A DNA stretch of 64,000 nt from Oceanivirga miroungae (GCF_902505095.1 NZ_CABWIB010000001.1:310001-374000); one strand, 5' to 3'; counted from the first letter of the stretch, positions 1 through 9,227 are shown. Notes: generated by a model from the letters alone, not told the origin. Program-made: numbers and translations.

Positions 1-972
1 AATGGATGTCCTAGATATATAAATAATCATTGCTACTATCACTATGTAATATACAATGCAGAACAAGCAGATAATAATTATCTTAAGTTAAAATCAGAAA
101 GTAATTCTAAAATTAAAAATGAAGTAGTACAAATAGAGTTAAAAAAAGATATACAAAAACTGTTAAATTTAGGACAACCTATCTCACACATACATATATC
201 ATTAAAAGAAATATATAAAGACGACATGGTATCTATTCAAACAATATATGACTGGATAAGTAAAGGTATTGTTAAATATACTAAAAAGAAAATAAAGACT
301 AGAGCAACTAATTTAAGTAAAGATAAAATAGAATATAAGAAAAGATTAGAGTTTTTAAAGAATAAGGAATTTCAAGATTTCGTAGAATATACTAAAGGCA
401 AGAACTTAAATATAGTTGAAATGGATTTGGTATGTGGACCTTTAGGGAGTAATGGATACATACTAACAATATTTATTCCTAGAATACAGTTTTTAATGGC
501 ATATAAATTAAAATATAAAACGCCTTACGAAGTACTAAGAGTACTAGATGATATTGAAAATAAGATAGGGTATTCTATGTTTAAAAAGCTATTTGGAGTA
601 ATATTAACAGATAGGGGATCTGAGTTTTTAAAATTTAATGAAATAGAAATTAGCAAGAAAACTCTTAAAAATAGAACGAAAATATTTTACTGCGATGCAG
701 GAACACCAACACAAAAACCATTTATAGAGAATATTCATAGATTATTAAGAAAAGTGTACCCAAAAGGTGTAAGTTTAGAGAATGTATCACAAGAAGATTT
801 ATACGAAGTAGTAAGTAATATAAATAGTTTAAAGAAAAAAGCATACAATAATAAAACCCCTAATGATATGTTTATTGAAACTTATAGTAAAACTTTACTA
901 TCAAAACTATCATTAAGGGCATATAATTGTGATGAAGTTGTTTTATTACCATTAAATACAACCTCTAAATAA
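1..972 (+). CDS. IS30-family transposase, 5' end outside window
   Basis: DDE transposase that cuts and joins insertion-sequence ends. The frame is open from the first base of the window, so the gene begins upstream; the ATG at 226 is only an internal methionine. About 323 codons are present. The catalytic triad is visible: D in EMDLVCG (codon at 424), D in LTDRGSEF (codon at 610) and E in PFIENIHRLLR (codon at 727), the last followed by a YPKG stretch as in IS30 enzymes. An upstream Cys/His-rich piece (NGCPRYINNHC) could be part of an N-terminal metal-binding region. The visible frame is intact and ends in TAA. Whether the element is complete depends on sequence outside the window. Confidence 0.88.
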   Translation, partial: NGCPRYINNHCYYHYVIYNAEQADNNYLKLKSESNSKIKNEVVQIELKKDIQKLLNLGQPISHIHISLKEIYKDDMVSIQTIYDWISKGIVKYTKKKIKTRATNLSKDKIEYKKRLEFLKNKEFQDFVEYTKGKNLNIVEMDLVCGPLGSNGYILTIFIPRIQFLMAYKLKYKTPYEVLRVLDDIENKIGYSMFKKLFGVILTDRGSEFLKFNEIEISKKTLKNRTKIFYCDAGTPTQKPFIENIHRLLRKVYPKGVSLENVSQEDLYEVVSNINSLKKKAYNNKTPNDMFIETYSKTLLSKLSLRAYNCDEVVLLPLNTTSK

Positions 973-1015
973 TTATAAACCAAATAATAAAAAATAACAA
1001 TTAGAAAATCCCAAA

Positions 1016-1037
1016 GTGTTGCATATCAAACTTTAAA
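1016..1037 (+). repeat. IS-end-like direct repeat, copy 1
   Basis: A 22-bp motif starting GTGTTGCATATCAAACTT lies 43 bases downstream of the transposase stop. An identical copy starts 43 bp further on. The GTGTTGCA-type motif resembles the outward-reading right terminal repeat of IS30-family elements. The matching left end would be outside the window, so the assignment is inference. Confidence 0.55.
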
Positions 1038-1058
1038 AGTATATAAAAAAAATACTAG

Positions 1059-1080
1059 GTGTTGCATATCAAACTTTAAA
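1059..1080 (+). repeat. IS-end-like direct repeat, copy 2
   Basis: Exact second copy of the 22-bp motif at 1016, separated from it by 21 bases. It ends 21 bases before the -35 box of the argS promoter. Either copy could be the true right end of the insertion element; two copies suggest a nested or repeated insertion, or that the motif serves another purpose such as a protein-binding site. Confidence 0.55.
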
Positions 1081-1101
1081 GTACAAAAATTTATATAGAT
1101 A

Positions 1102-1131
1102 TTGACAGTTAAATATAATAAATAGTATAAT
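1102..1131 (+). promoter_or_regulatory. argS promoter
   Basis: TTGACA at 1102-1107, an 18-base spacer and TATAAT at 1126-1131 form a near-consensus sigma-70 promoter. It lies just outside the IS-end repeats and 31 bases before the argS start. Confidence 0.8.
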
Positions 1132-1162
1132 TTTTATATTAAAAATAAAGGAGAGTAATGTT

Positions 1163-2890
1163 ATGAAGATATTAATTAATCAAGTATTAGAAGTTTTAAA
1201 TAAAAATATTGAAAAAACTTTTAATATAGAAATAGATAGTAATGATATACAAAATTCAACTAAAAAGGAGTTTGGAGATTTTCAATCAAATTTTGCAATG
1301 AAAAATGCAAAAGCGTTAGGAGATAATCCAAGAAATATAGCTAATAAACTAATTGAAAATTTTGATGGTGAAGATATTATTGAAAAAATAGAATTAGCAG
1401 GTCCAGGATTTTTAAATATTTTTGTTAAAGATAGTATTTTAAATGAAGACATAAAAAAAATGACAAAAGAAAATATTGAATATAATATAGATAGTAGTAA
1501 AATTGTAGCTATTGATTATTCATCACCAAATATAGCTAAAAGAATGCACGTAGGGCATTTAAGATCTACTATCATAGGAGATGCTTTAAAGAAAATATAC
1601 CAAGAATTAGGATTTAAAGTATATGGAGATAACCATATAGGAGACTGGGGAACACAGTTTGGTAAACTAATAGTTGCATACAACAAATGGCTAGATAGAG
1701 AAAAATATGAAAAAGATCCAATAGGCGAATTAGAAAGACTGTATGTATTATTTGGTACTGAAGCTAAAAAAGATCCTAGCTTAGATGATTTAGCTCGTGA
1801 AGAATTAAGAAAAGTACAAATTGGAGATGAAGTTAACTTTGCTTTATGGAAAGAATTTATAACTTATTCAATGAAGGAATATAATAAAGTTTATGATAGA
1901 TTAGGGATAAAGTTTGAATTAATAAACGGTGAATCTTTCTATAATGAAATGATGCCAGATGTACTAGAAGATATTACTAAAAAAGGTATTGCAAAATTAG
2001 ATGATGGAGCATTAGTTGTGTTTTTTGATGAAAACGAATCTAACTTACCTCCATGTATAGTAAGAAAAAAAGATGGAAGCTTTTTATACTCAACATCAGA
2101 TTTAGCTACAGTTAGATATAGAAAAAGAGATTTAGGTGTAGGTATTGGAATATATGTAGTTGATGAAAGACAAACAGGACACTTCAAACAAGTTTTTGAA
2201 ATTTCAAGATTAATGGGTGGAGATTATGACTACGATAAAATTCATACTGCATTTGGTATAATGAGATTTGGTGATGGTGCAATCTTTAGCTCACGTGGTG
2301 GAAATGTAATTCACTTAATTGACTTATTAGATGAAGCAAAATCAGAAGTATTAAAAGTAATCGAAGAAAAAAATCCAGAATTAACTAAAGAAGAAAAAGA
2401 AGAAATAGCAGAAGTTGTAGGAGTAGGAGCTATTAAATACTTTGATTTAAGCCAAAATAGAACATCTCCAATAATGTTTACTTGGGATAAAGTACTAGCA
2501 TTTGAAGGAAATACAGGACCATATTTCCAATATACTTATGTAAGAATACAATCATTAAAAAGAAAAGCAAAGGAAATGGGTATAGAGTTAAATGAAAATA
2601 TAGATGTATTAACTAAAAATTCAATAGCTTCTGAAAGAGAATTAGTTGCAACTATGTTAAAATATCCATCAGCTGTAATTAAAGCATATGAAACTAATAA
2701 ACCTAATGTAATTGCAGATTACATTTATGATTTAGCAAAACAATTTAATAGTTACTACAATAATGAAAAAATATTAGCTAATGAAGATAAAGAACAAATA
2801 CTTAATAAGTTAGCATTATGCGATAAAGTAGGAGAAGTTCTTAAAAAAGGACTATCATTATTAGGAATAAATACAGTAGATAAAATGTAA
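1163..2890 (+). CDS. argS: Arginyl-tRNA synthetase
   Basis: Cytoplasmic class I aminoacyl-tRNA synthetase charging tRNA-Arg with arginine. The 575 residues match the family's normal length. The N-terminal additional domain (roughly 1-100) is followed by the Rossmann catalytic domain with the HIGH-type motif HVGHLRST (about residue 130) and a KMSKS-equivalent SSRGGN loop (about 375), then the helical anticodon-binding domain at the C terminus. The start is supported by AAGGAG just upstream. The next rightward genes are the arginine deiminase operon, which competes for the same amino acid, but argS has its own promoter and terminator. Confidence 0.96.
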   Translation: MKILINQVLEVLNKNIEKTFNIEIDSNDIQNSTKKEFGDFQSNFAMKNAKALGDNPRNIANKLIENFDGEDIIEKIELAGPGFLNIFVKDSILNEDIKKMTKENIEYNIDSSKIVAIDYSSPNIAKRMHVGHLRSTIIGDALKKIYQELGFKVYGDNHIGDWGTQFGKLIVAYNKWLDREKYEKDPIGELERLYVLFGTEAKKDPSLDDLAREELRKVQIGDEVNFALWKEFITYSMKEYNKVYDRLGIKFELINGESFYNEMMPDVLEDITKKGIAKLDDGALVVFFDENESNLPPCIVRKKDGSFLYSTSDLATVRYRKRDLGVGIGIYVVDERQTGHFKQVFEISRLMGGDYDYDKIHTAFGIMRFGDGAIFSSRGGNVIHLIDLLDEAKSEVLKVIEEKNPELTKEEKEEIAEVVGVGAIKYFDLSQNRTSPIMFTWDKVLAFEGNTGPYFQYTYVRIQSLKRKAKEMGIELNENIDVLTKNSIASERELVATMLKYPSAVIKAYETNKPNVIADYIYDLAKQFNSYYNNEKILANEDKEQILNKLALCDKVGEVLKKGLSLLGINTVDKM

Positions 2891-2892
2891 TA

Positions 2893-2919
2893 AAAAAGTA
2901 AGCCCTGGCTTACTTTTTT
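2893..2919. terminator. Bidirectional terminator between argS and the thioesterase gene
   Basis: AAGTAAGC, loop CCTG, GCTTACTT, flanked by an A-run on the left and a T-run on the right, so it can stop transcription from either side. It overlaps the last codon and stop of the leftward gene. Confidence 0.85.
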
Positions 2920-3299
2920 TCATATACTCTTTTTTCAAATTTTTCATGATTTACAACAAATCTTTCGTGAATTCCTTTTCCAATTATTTCATCATTAACT
3001 AAACATTCGACACTTAAAACAATTTTTTTGCCAGACACTTCTTTAATTTCAACATTACAAACAACCTCAGATAAAATGGGACTTGCTTTAATATGCTCTA
3101 TATTTACTTTTATACCAACAGTAATTTCATCATTTTCTAAAAATTTTGCTATATAATCACTTGATGTTTTTTCCATAAAAGCAATCATTGCAGGTGTTGC
3201 ATATACCCTAGCAAGTCCAGAACCATAGCTACTTGCTAAATCTTTTTCATTTACTATCATTTTATTAGTATATTTACTTCCAACTAAAATTTCTTTCAT
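2910..3299 (-). CDS. FlK-like hotdog-fold acyl-CoA thioesterase
   Basis: Protein of 129 residues resembling the fluoroacetyl-CoA thioesterase (FlK) branch of hotdog thioesterases. The catalytic trio of that family can be placed: Thr in YATPAMIAFME, Glu in the same helix (FMEKTSS) and His in NIEHIKASP, suggesting it hydrolyses a small acyl-CoA. The physiological substrate is unknown; most bacterial homologues are general thioesterases and have nothing to do with fluoroacetate. AGGAGG immediately precedes the ATG. It is transcribed alone, convergent with argS, from a promoter at 3415-3443, and a terminator hairpin sits inside its leader. Confidence 0.8.
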   Translation of the reverse strand: MKEILVGSKYTNKMIVNEKDLASSYGSGLARVYATPAMIAFMEKTSSDYIAKFLENDEITVGIKVNIEHIKASPILSEVVCNVEIKEVSGKKIVLSVECLVNDEIIGKGIHERFVVNHEKFEKRVYEKK

Positions 3300-3315
3300 A
3301 TATCCTCCTGAATTT

Positions 3316-3341
3316 AAAAAAGTCTGATACTTAACCAGACT
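3316..3341 (-). terminator. Leader terminator (possible attenuator) ahead of the thioesterase gene
   Basis: On the minus strand AGTCTG, a 9-base loop and CAGACT are followed directly by six T residues, about 10 bases before the AGGAGG of the thioesterase gene. It lies downstream of that gene's promoter, so it would end transcripts early unless an alternative fold or factor prevents it. The roughly 110-base leader contains no ATG, so a leader-peptide mechanism is unlikely. Confidence 0.55.
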
Positions 3342-3414
3342 AGATTTAACGATTTCAATTTATTTTATTTAAACTCGTTGTGTAAAGTTTAATATGTCTT
3401 AAAACTTCAATAGT

Positions 3415-3443
3415 ATTATATACCAAAATTCAGATAAATGCAA
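3415..3443 (-). promoter_or_regulatory. Promoter of the thioesterase gene
   Basis: Read leftward: TTGCAT (3438-3443), 17-base spacer, TATAAT (3415-3420). It gives a leader of about 110 bases. Confidence 0.65.
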
Positions 3444-3470
3444 CTATGTTAAAAAAATAACTTTTAAAAT

Positions 3471-3498
3471 TTGCTTTTTAATATTTTAGGGGTATAAT
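3471..3498 (+). promoter_or_regulatory. arc operon promoter
   Basis: TTGCTT (3471-3476), 16-base spacer, TATAAT (3493-3498), about 45 bases upstream of arcA. A small imperfect inverted motif, GGTAAC...GTTAACT at 3508-3525, lies between the -10 box and the Shine-Dalgarno and could be an operator; this is speculative. Confidence 0.65.
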
Positions 3499-3543
3499 TC
3501 TAATGATGGTAACATAAAGTTAACTATACAAGGAGGAAGAATT

Positions 3544-4764
3544 ATGGTTATTGATGTTAGAAGTGAAATTATGCCACTTAAAAAGGTTTTATTACACAGA
3601 CCAGGTAAAGAATTAGAAAATTTAACACCTGATACTTTGGAAAGATTATTATTTGATGACATTCCTTATCTAGAAGTTGCTCAAAAAGAGCATGATAGAT
3701 TCGCTGAAATATTAAGAGAAAACGGAATAGAGGTTGTATATCTTGAAGATTTAGTAGCTGAAACACTAGACCAAGATGAAAACTTAAAAGTACAATTCTT
3801 AAAAGAATTTATTGATGAAGCAAATGTTAAAGTTGATGAAGAGAAAGAAGCCTTATTTAAACTTTATATGTCATATACTGATACTAAAGAAATGGTTTTA
3901 AAAACTATGGAAGGTGTTAAATACAATGAATTAGATCTACATTCGAATGACCTACTATCTCACTTAAGAGATTCTAGCGAATTAGTAGTAGACCCAATGC
4001 CTAATTTATACTTCACAAGAGACCCATTTGCATCAACTCAAGACGGTGCTATTTTAAATAGAATGTACTCTGTAACAAGAAACAGAGAAACTCTATATGC
4101 ATACTACATATTCAACTACCATAAAGACTATAAAGGACAAATGAGTCTATTCTATGATAGAAAAAATCCTTTCCATATTGAAGGTGGAGATGTATTAAAT
4201 ATTAGTGATGAAATCTTAGCAATAGGAATTTCACAAAGAACTCAAGCTGGTGCAATTGACAAAGTTGCTAAAAATATGTTATTTAATAAAGAGCACTCTA
4301 ATATAAAAACAATATTAGCATTTGATATACCAAATAACAGAGCAATGATGCACTTAGATACAGTATTTACTCAAATAGATTATGATAAATTCAGTGTTCA
4401 CCCAGGAATTTTAGGAACACTTAGAGTATTTGAATTAACAAGAGATAATGATAGTATAAAAACTGTTGAAAAAGTAGGAACTTTAGAAGAAATTCTATCA
4501 GAATACTTAGGGAAAAAAGTTACTCTAATACCTTGTGGTGGTAATGATAGAATTGCTGCTGAAAGAGAACAATGGAATGATGGATCTAATACATTATGTA
4601 TAGCTCCAGGAACAGTTGTAGTTTATGATAGAAATACAGTAACAAATAGATTAATGAGAGAGCATGGTATAAATGTTATAGAAATGCCAAGTGCTGAATT
4701 ATCAAGAGGACGTGGAGGTCCTAGATGTATGTCAATGCCTCTTGTAAGAGAAAGAATTAAATAA
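3544..4764 (+). CDS. arcA: Arginine deiminase
   Basis: Hydrolyses L-arginine to citrulline and ammonia, the first step of the energy-yielding arginine deiminase pathway. The 406 residues match the family. Visible signatures are the substrate-binding FTRDPFAST segment (about 157), the EGGDVL motif with catalytic acid and neighbouring His, CGGND near 330, and the C-terminal RGGPRCMSMPL segment holding the nucleophilic cysteine. AGGAGG precedes the ATG. First gene of the arcA-arcB-arcC-transporter operon, 24 bases before arcB. Arginine catabolism also gives acid resistance through ammonia. Confidence 0.97.
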   Translation: MVIDVRSEIMPLKKVLLHRPGKELENLTPDTLERLLFDDIPYLEVAQKEHDRFAEILRENGIEVVYLEDLVAETLDQDENLKVQFLKEFIDEANVKVDEEKEALFKLYMSYTDTKEMVLKTMEGVKYNELDLHSNDLLSHLRDSSELVVDPMPNLYFTRDPFASTQDGAILNRMYSVTRNRETLYAYYIFNYHKDYKGQMSLFYDRKNPFHIEGGDVLNISDEILAIGISQRTQAGAIDKVAKNMLFNKEHSNIKTILAFDIPNNRAMMHLDTVFTQIDYDKFSVHPGILGTLRVFELTRDNDSIKTVEKVGTLEEILSEYLGKKVTLIPCGGNDRIAAEREQWNDGSNTLCIAPGTVVVYDRNTVTNRLMREHGINVIEMPSAELSRGRGGPRCMSMPLVRERIK

Positions 4765-4788
4765 ATTAAACAAAAAGGAGAAGAACAA

Positions 4789-5781
4789 ATGGCAAAAAAT
4801 TTAGCTGGAAAAAGCTTTTTAAAATTATTAGATTTAACACCAGAACAAGTAAAAGATTTAATTAAATTATCACAACAATTTAAAGATATGAAAATGGCAG
4901 GGATACCACATAAATATCTTGAAGGTAAAAATATAGTATTATTATTTGAAAAAACATCAACTAGAACAAGATGTGCATTTGAAGTAGCAGGTATGGATTT
5001 AGGAATGGGAGTAACTTATCTAGATCCAGGTTCATCTCAAATGGGTAAAAAAGAATCAATAGCTGATACAGCTAGAGTTTTAGGAAGAATGTATGATGGT
5101 ATAGAATATAGAGGATTTAGTCAAGAATTAGTAGAAGATTTAGCTAAGTACAGTGGTGTACCAGTATGGAATGGGTTAACTGATGATTTCCACCCAACAC
5201 AAATGATAGCAGACATGTTAACAGTACAAGAAAACTTTGGAAAATTAAAAGGGCTAAACTTTACATTTATGGGAGATGCTAGAAATAACGTAGCAAATTC
5301 ATTAATGGTTGTTTGTTCTCAATTAGGATTAAACTTTACAGCTTGTGGGCCAAAAGAATTAATGCCTAAAAAAGATTTAATAGAAAAATGTGAAGAAATT
5401 TGTAAAGTTACAGGAGCAACACTTAGATTTACTGAAAGCGTAGAAGAAGGTTGTAAAGATGCTGATGTAATTTACACTGATATATGGGTATCTATGGGAG
5501 AACCTGATTCAGTTTGGGCAGAAAGAATTAAATTATTAAGCCCTTACCAAGTAAATAAAAAAGCTATGTCATATGCGAAAGAAGAAGCAATATTCATGCA
5601 CTGCTTACCTTCATTCCATGACTTAAAAACAACTATAGGTAAAGAAATATATGAAAAATTTGGTTTACCTGAAATGGAAGTTACAGACGAAGTATTTGAA
5701 TCCCCTCAATCAAAAGTATTCGATGAAGCTGAAAACAGAATGCATACAATTAAAGCTGTAATGTATTCAACATTAAAATAG
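4789..5781 (+). CDS. arcB: Ornithine carbamoyltransferase, catabolic
   Basis: Converts citrulline and phosphate to ornithine and carbamoyl phosphate in the arginine deiminase pathway (the reverse of the biosynthetic reaction). The 330 residues carry the carbamoyl-phosphate signature STRTRC (about 57), HPTQ (about 136), the DARNNV segment and the ornithine loop HCLPSFHD. Catabolic rather than anabolic function is inferred from its place between arcA and arcC. An AAAGGAG Shine-Dalgarno lies in the 24-base gap after arcA. Confidence 0.96.
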   Translation: MAKNLAGKSFLKLLDLTPEQVKDLIKLSQQFKDMKMAGIPHKYLEGKNIVLLFEKTSTRTRCAFEVAGMDLGMGVTYLDPGSSQMGKKESIADTARVLGRMYDGIEYRGFSQELVEDLAKYSGVPVWNGLTDDFHPTQMIADMLTVQENFGKLKGLNFTFMGDARNNVANSLMVVCSQLGLNFTACGPKELMPKKDLIEKCEEICKVTGATLRFTESVEEGCKDADVIYTDIWVSMGEPDSVWAERIKLLSPYQVNKKAMSYAKEEAIFMHCLPSFHDLKTTIGKEIYEKFGLPEMEVTDEVFESPQSKVFDEAENRMHTIKAVMYSTLK

Positions 5782-5786
5782 AATAA

Positions 5787-6722
5787 ATGAAAAAAGAAAG
5801 AATAGTAATAGCCTTAGGAGGAAATGCTTTAGGAAAAGATCCTAAAGAACAATTAAGCTTAGTAAAGAAAACTGCTAAGGCTATTGTTTCTATGACTAAA
5901 GAGGGGTATGAAATAATAATTGGTCATGGAAATGGTCCTCAAGTTGGAATGATAAATTTAGCTATGGATTATGCTGCAAATGGAGATGTTAAAACTCCAT
6001 ATATGCCTTTTGCTGAATGTGGGGCTATGAGTCAAGGATATATAGGATATCACTTACAACAAGCTATAAGAGAAGAATTAAAAAAAGAAAATATAGATAA
6101 AGAAGTAGCTACTATTGTAACACAAGTTTTAGTTGATGAAAATGATAGTGCTTTTACTAATTTAACAAAACCTATTGGTATGTTTTATACTAAGGAAAAA
6201 GCTGAAGAATTAGCTAAAGAAAAAGGGCATACTTTTGTTGAAGATGCAGGACGTGGATACAGAAGAGTAGTAGCAAGTCCAAAACCTAAAAAAATAATTG
6301 AACTAAAAGTTGTTGAACAATTAGTAGACTGTGGATATATAGTTATAACAGTTGGTGGAGGAGGAATTCCTGTAATTGACACTAACGAAGGATTAAAAGG
6401 TGTTGACGCTGTTATAGATAAAGATAAATCATCTGCAAAACTAGCAGAAGATTTAAAAGCAGACAAGTTAGTAATACTAACTGCTGTTGATAAAGTAGCA
6501 ATAAACTTTAATAAGCCAGATCAAAAAGATCTTGATGAAATGACATTAGAAGAAGCTAATAAATATATAGCTGAAAACCAATTTGCTAAAGGTTCTATGT
6601 TACCAAAAGTAGAAGCTTGTATGGATTATGTAAAAAATTCAGGTAAAGTTGCTATAATAACTTCACTTGATAATGCTTCATTAGCATTAACAGGCAAAAC
6701 TGGTACAGTTATAAAAAAATAG
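5787..6722 (+). CDS. arcC: Carbamate kinase
   Basis: Transfers phosphate from carbamoyl phosphate to ADP, giving ATP, ammonia and CO2: the ATP-producing step of the pathway. The 311 residues show the amino-acid-kinase fold: ALGGNALG at the N terminus, GHGNGPQVG near 45, TVGGGGIPV near 190 and the AKGSMLPKVEA segment near 268. The start is five bases after the arcB stop with no convincing Shine-Dalgarno (only A-rich GAATAA), so translation probably depends on ribosomes coming off arcB. No other start fits. Confidence 0.96.
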   Translation: MKKERIVIALGGNALGKDPKEQLSLVKKTAKAIVSMTKEGYEIIIGHGNGPQVGMINLAMDYAANGDVKTPYMPFAECGAMSQGYIGYHLQQAIREELKKENIDKEVATIVTQVLVDENDSAFTNLTKPIGMFYTKEKAEELAKEKGHTFVEDAGRGYRRVVASPKPKKIIELKVVEQLVDCGYIVITVGGGGIPVIDTNEGLKGVDAVIDKDKSSAKLAEDLKADKLVILTAVDKVAINFNKPDQKDLDEMTLEEANKYIAENQFAKGSMLPKVEACMDYVKNSGKVAIITSLDNASLALTGKTGTVIKK

Positions 6723-6737
6723 AAAGAAGGATTTAAT

Positions 6738-8138
6738 ATGGGTGAAAAGAAAAAAAGACAATCACTATCAGCATTTTCAATTATTTTCTTAATAATAATA
6801 GTATTAGCGCTGATAACTAGAATTCCTATGGAAGGAGTAGTTCCAGCTGGAATTAGTGATGTATTTATGTCACCATTTAATGGATTTAAAGATGCAGTAG
6901 ATGTCTGTGTGTTTGTATTATTCTTAGGTGGATTTTTAGGATTAGTAACAAAAACAGGTGCCTTAGATGCAGGAATTGCAGCTTTAGTTAAAAAATTAAA
7001 AGGTAGAGAACTAATATTAATACCTATACTTATGTTCTTATTCTCACTAGGTGGAACAACATATGGTATGGCAGAAGAAACAATAGCATTCTATGTATTA
7101 ATTTGTGGAACAATGTATGCTGCAGGATTTGATACTATGGTTGGAGCTACTGTTATTTTACTAGGAGCAGGTGTTGGGGTTTTAGGATCAACTGTTAACC
7201 CATTTGCAACAGGTGTTGCAATATCAACATTCAAAGGAACTGGAATTGAAATCAATAACGGAACAGTAATGATTTTAGGAACAATACTTTGGTTAACTTC
7301 ATACTTAGCAGCAACTTGGTATGTTATGAGATATGCTAAGAAAATAAAAGAAGATAAAGGATCAATATTCTTATCATTACAAGAAAAAGAAAATATGAAA
7401 AAAGAATTTGGGCATATAGATTTAGAAAATGTAGAATATACAACTAAACATAAGATTACATTATTAATATTTGCGTTTACATTTGTAATAATGATTTTAT
7501 CACTTATTGTTTGGTCAGAATATGATATTCACTTCTTTGAATCATGGACAGCATTTCTAACAGGTGTACCTTTAGGTGAATGGTACTTTGGAGAACTTGC
7601 TTGTTGGTTTGTATTTATGGGTATAGTAATTGCTGTAGTTAATAACTTCAGTGAAAAAGAAACAGTAGATACATTTATGGCAGGATCTGCTGACTTATTA
7701 TCAGTTGTATTAATAATAGCACTATCAAGAGGAGTTTATGTAATAATGAGTGCAACTCACTTAGATGCATTCTTATTAAATCATGCTGTATCTATGTTAC
7801 AAGGATTACCTGGATATATATTTGCACCAGCTTCATATGTAGTATATATGGGATTAACATTCTTAATTCCATCAACTTCAGGATTAGCAGGAGCAACTAT
7901 GCCAGTTATGGGACCTTTAGCACATGGTTTAGGATTTAGTCCAGAAGTAATGATAATGATATTCTCAGCAGCAAGTGGAATTATTAACTTAATAACTCCA
8001 ACATCAGCTGTAGTTATGGGAGGACTTGCAACAGCAAGAGTAGAATACTCAACATATATTAAATGGGTAGCAAAACTATTAGGAATAATATTCATACTAA
8101 ACGTTGTTATATTAACTATAGCAATAATGGTATTTTAG
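6738..8138 (+). CDS. YfcC-family membrane transporter of the arc operon
   Basis: Integral membrane protein of 466 residues with about 12 hydrophobic segments, belonging to the YfcC / C4-dicarboxylate carrier-like superfamily. The GGTTYGMAEETIAFY segment and the second-half SGLAGATMPVMGPL and SGIINLITPTSAVVMGG stretches are typical re-entrant-loop repeats of the group. As the fourth arc gene it most likely exchanges arginine for ornithine, replacing the APC-type ArcD used by other bacteria; this substrate assignment rests on operon position. AGAAGGA precedes the start. A terminator hairpin follows. Confidence 0.85.
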   Translation: MGEKKKRQSLSAFSIIFLIIIVLALITRIPMEGVVPAGISDVFMSPFNGFKDAVDVCVFVLFLGGFLGLVTKTGALDAGIAALVKKLKGRELILIPILMFLFSLGGTTYGMAEETIAFYVLICGTMYAAGFDTMVGATVILLGAGVGVLGSTVNPFATGVAISTFKGTGIEINNGTVMILGTILWLTSYLAATWYVMRYAKKIKEDKGSIFLSLQEKENMKKEFGHIDLENVEYTTKHKITLLIFAFTFVIMILSLIVWSEYDIHFFESWTAFLTGVPLGEWYFGELACWFVFMGIVIAVVNNFSEKETVDTFMAGSADLLSVVLIIALSRGVYVIMSATHLDAFLLNHAVSMLQGLPGYIFAPASYVVYMGLTFLIPSTSGLAGATMPVMGPLAHGLGFSPEVMIMIFSAASGIINLITPTSAVVMGGLATARVEYSTYIKWVAKLLGIIFILNVVILTIAIMVF

Positions 8139-8147
8139 AATAAAAAG

Positions 8148-8188
8148 GTTAAGGTCCAGATTAAATTATCTAGGCTTTAATTTTTTTT
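8148..8188 (+). terminator. Terminator of the arc operon
   Basis: GTTAAGGTCCAGAT and ATCTAGGCTTTAAT pair (with G-U pairs and one mismatch) around TAAATT, followed by eight T residues. The next promoter's -10 box begins only a few bases later. Confidence 0.7.
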
Positions 8189-8190
8189 AG

Positions 8191-8199
8191 TGGTATAAT
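8191..8199 (+). promoter_or_regulatory. Extended -10 promoter of the LacI-type gene
   Basis: TGGTATAAT, about 20 bases before the start codon. No usable -35 box is seen because that position is occupied by the preceding terminator stem. The same nonamer precedes mnmA, dnaE and a TPR gene. Confidence 0.65.
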
Positions 8200-8219
8200 A
8201 CTATCGGAGGTAGTAATAT

Positions 8220-9206
8220 ATGACAATAAAAGAAATTGCTAAAATTTCTGGTGTTAGTATAGCAACAGTATCTAGAGTAATAAACAATGATGAATCTTTT
8301 AGGGTTAGTGAGAAAACTCGTGAAAAGATTATGAAAAATATTAAAAAGTATGGGTATATAAAAAGAAATATAGGGACTAATATAAACAGGTTTAAAGTAG
8401 GAATAATAAAACTATTTGAAACAGAAATAGAATATAAAAATACATACTATAGTATGTTTTATTTAACTCTTGAAAATAGGTTAAAAGAAGAAAAAATTAA
8501 ATATGAAATATTTTTTAAAAAGAAATTAAATAATCCTAAAACCCTAGAAGAATTAAAATTTTTAGATGCTATAATTATTGTAGGAGAAACTTCTGATAAA
8601 TTTTTATTAAGTCTTTTAAAATACAATACTAATATATTATGTTTAGATAATGATATTAAAATAGACAGTGTTGATTCTATAAGCTTTGACTATAAGTTAA
8701 GTGTTAAAAAAGTAATAGACTATTTAATAAAACAAGGTCATAGCAATATTGCACTAATTACAGGTAAATATGATAAAAAAGACTTTAGAGCAAAGTATTT
8801 TGAAGAAATAACTAAAAAAAGAAAAAACTTAAAAAGAACTATTTTAAAAGTAGGAGAATTTAAAAAAGAATCAGGATATTTGTTAACTAAAGAATTATTG
8901 AAAAATAAGAAAAATATACCAACAGCAATATTTTGTGGTAATGATAATATAGCTTCTGGGGTATATAACGCAATATATGAATCTGGTAGAAAAATACCTG
9001 ACGATATATCAGTAATAGGATTTAATGATAATAAAATATCAAAATTTTTAAATCCTCCACTTACGACTATAAGCATAAATATAGATAATATTATAGACAT
9101 TGGAATAAAGCTATTAAAAGAAAAAATATATAATAAAAGAACTTTTACTTGTAAAGTTCTAGTTCAAACAGACTTGATAATTAGAAAAAGTATAAAAAAA
9201 TTATAG
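8220..9206 (+). CDS. LacI/GalR-family transcriptional regulator
   Basis: 328 residues: an N-terminal helix-turn-helix (TIKEIAKISGVSIATVSRVIN, residues 2-22) with hinge helix, then a periplasmic-binding-protein-like effector domain including AIFCGNDNIASGVYNAIYESG (about 238-258) and the DISVIGFNDN strand. Such proteins usually sense sugars or nucleosides. The effector here is not identifiable. It has its own promoter, directly downstream of the arc operon, so a role in arginine control is possible but unproven. GGAGG precedes the ATG by about 11 bases. It ends in a terminator shared with the convergent gene. Confidence 0.9.
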   Translation: MTIKEIAKISGVSIATVSRVINNDESFRVSEKTREKIMKNIKKYGYIKRNIGTNINRFKVGIIKLFETEIEYKNTYYSMFYLTLENRLKEEKIKYEIFFKKKLNNPKTLEELKFLDAIIIVGETSDKFLLSLLKYNTNILCLDNDIKIDSVDSISFDYKLSVKKVIDYLIKQGHSNIALITGKYDKKDFRAKYFEEITKKRKNLKRTILKVGEFKKESGYLLTKELLKNKKNIPTAIFCGNDNIASGVYNAIYESGRKIPDDISVIGFNDNKISKFLNPPLTTISINIDNIIDIGIKLLKEKIYNKRTFTCKVLVQTDLIIRKSIKKL

Positions 9207-9227
9207 ACGCATTTGCGTCTATTTTTT
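9204..9227. terminator. Bidirectional terminator
   Basis: AGACGC, loop ATTT, GCGTCT, then a T-run, overlapping the stop codons of the LacI-type gene and of the convergent barrel gene. The left side also has an A-rich stretch, so it can work both ways. Confidence 0.85.
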
